Shown here in pieces: positions 6,531 through 7,289 of a stretch of 7,289 bases of DNA. The position numbers and the translations under genes were made by a program. Each line of letters begins with the position of its first letter. The first letter of the stretch is position 1. The DNA lies in NCBI GenBank assembly GCA_046304235.1, contig JBKCEW010000172.1, positions 1 to 7,289 on the forward strand. Reading direction: 5' to 3'. Below the pieces are notes generated by a model. It was not told the DNA's origin, ran no database searches, and saw nothing but the letters and a program-made list of their open reading frames with translations. This DNA comes from CANHVK01 sp046304235 (GTDB lineage: Bacteria > Bacteroidota > Bacteroidia > Flavobacteriales_D > Crocinitomicaceae).

Positions 6531-7289
6531 ATGAGAATAACTTGGTTATTTCCAATTATATTGTACCTCTTTAGTTGTTTTATATTGCGAGCACAGGACA
6601 TTCATTGGTCGCAAATAAATCAATTACAGTCGTTTCAAAACCCTTCGTACATAGGTCAATATAATGAAGATATAAAATTTACTTTTGCAGCAAAAGATCA
6701 ATGGAGAAGTGTTACAAAACCTTATCAAACCTATTTTGCTTCATTTGACACGAGATTAAGAAAATTTGAATGGTTAAGCATTGGTTGTAATGTGTTTACC
6801 GATGTTACCGGTGACGGATCACTTAGAACTAATCAATTTAATTGTATTTCAAAAATTGAAAGTAAAATAAATTCCAAACTTTCATCTTCATTTGGAATAG
6901 ATATTGGTTTCACAAATAAAAACATTGATTTTTCATACTTTAAATTTGACAATCAATACGATGGATTCAAATACAATAGTACTTTATCATCAAATGAATC
7001 ATACTCTAATACTTCGTTTAATTACCCCACAATAGGTATTGGATTTTTAAGCACCTATAAATTAAAAAAAAATCATGAGTTAAGCATGGGCTTCTCCATT
7101 TATAACATCAACAATCCAAAAGAAAGTTTTTACCAAATTGAAGTGAGTAGACCTATTAGAAATGTACTTAATTTAACCTATAATTACTTTAACAAAAATC
7201 ATTTAATTATTTCAACTATTAATGTTGTACAACAAGGTACATATCATGAAATTCTTTTGGGAACACTAGATAATATAAAAATAAATAAT
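6531..7289 (+). CDS. PorP/SprF family outer-membrane protein (3' partial)
   Basis: The frame is open from ATG 6531 to the right edge (253 codons), with an in-frame TAA at 6507-6509 upstream. An N-terminal signal peptide (hydrophobic about residues 4-19, likely cut after the Ala of RAQD, residues 20-23) leads into the PorP/SprF pattern: an HWSQ segment at 25-28, QNPSYIG at 36-42 (family NPA..G), a DQW at 56-58 (family QW), and YFKFDNQYDGF at 136-146 (family DQF-like). Alternating hydrophobic/polar strands such as SFGIDIGFT and ELSMGFSIYNI fit a beta-barrel. Members of this family sit in the outer membrane; PorP and SprF are needed for type IX secretion or for secretion of particular adhesins such as SprB, and many paralogues are paired with large secreted proteins encoded next door. 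Any partner would be beyond the right edge. The gene is divergent from the hypothetical gene. Which T9SS substrate or role this copy serves cannot be told here. Confidence 0.88.
   Translation, partial: MRITWLFPIILYLFSCFILRAQDIHWSQINQLQSFQNPSYIGQYNEDIKFTFAAKDQWRSVTKPYQTYFASFDTRLRKFEWLSIGCNVFTDVTGDGSLRTNQFNCISKIESKINSKLSSSFGIDIGFTNKNIDFSYFKFDNQYDGFKYNSTLSSNESYSNTSFNYPTIGIGFLSTYKLKKNHELSMGFSIYNINNPKESFYQIEVSRPIRNVLNLTYNYFNKNHLIISTINVVQQGTYHEILLGTLDNIKINN

Overview
The window is strongly AT-rich DNA from a member of the Bacteroidota, most likely the order Flavobacteriales. Four things point there. The right edge carries a PorP/SprF-type outer-membrane protein, a family tied to the Bacteroidota type IX secretion system. 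Starts lack Shine-Dalgarno sequences. The intergenic regions contain TAnnTTTG-like -7 elements. Genes are tightly packed in A/T-rich codons. The genus cannot be fixed from the sequence alone.

Left region (1-3428, + strand). Two tandem paralogous polytopic membrane proteins come first. The first is cut by the left edge; the second starts at GTG 826. They are followed, with a 10-nt overlap, by a lipoprotein that keeps the outline of a YtcJ-like amidohydrolase (N- and C-terminal beta-sandwich segments) but has apparently lost every metal-binding and catalytic residue that can be placed. These three genes look like one operon. The membrane proteins resemble envelope glycan-handling proteins (GT-C or Wzy-like) only in general architecture, and no specific function is proved. 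This is the least explained part of the window.

Middle region (3483-5878, + strand). A complete long-chain acyl-CoA synthetase with all the adenylate-forming motifs overlaps rsmG (16S rRNA m7G methyltransferase) by 4 nt (ATGA), so the two are probably co-translated. Both are ordinary housekeeping functions.

Right region (5875-7289). A conserved-looking hypothetical gene on the minus strand runs tail-to-tail into rsmG with a 4-nt overlap. It is divergent from a PorP/SprF-family gene that runs off the right edge. The 119-bp gap between these last two genes is the only substantial non-coding stretch and holds a candidate promoter for each direction. No RNA gene, CRISPR array, insertion sequence or convincing intrinsic terminator was seen.
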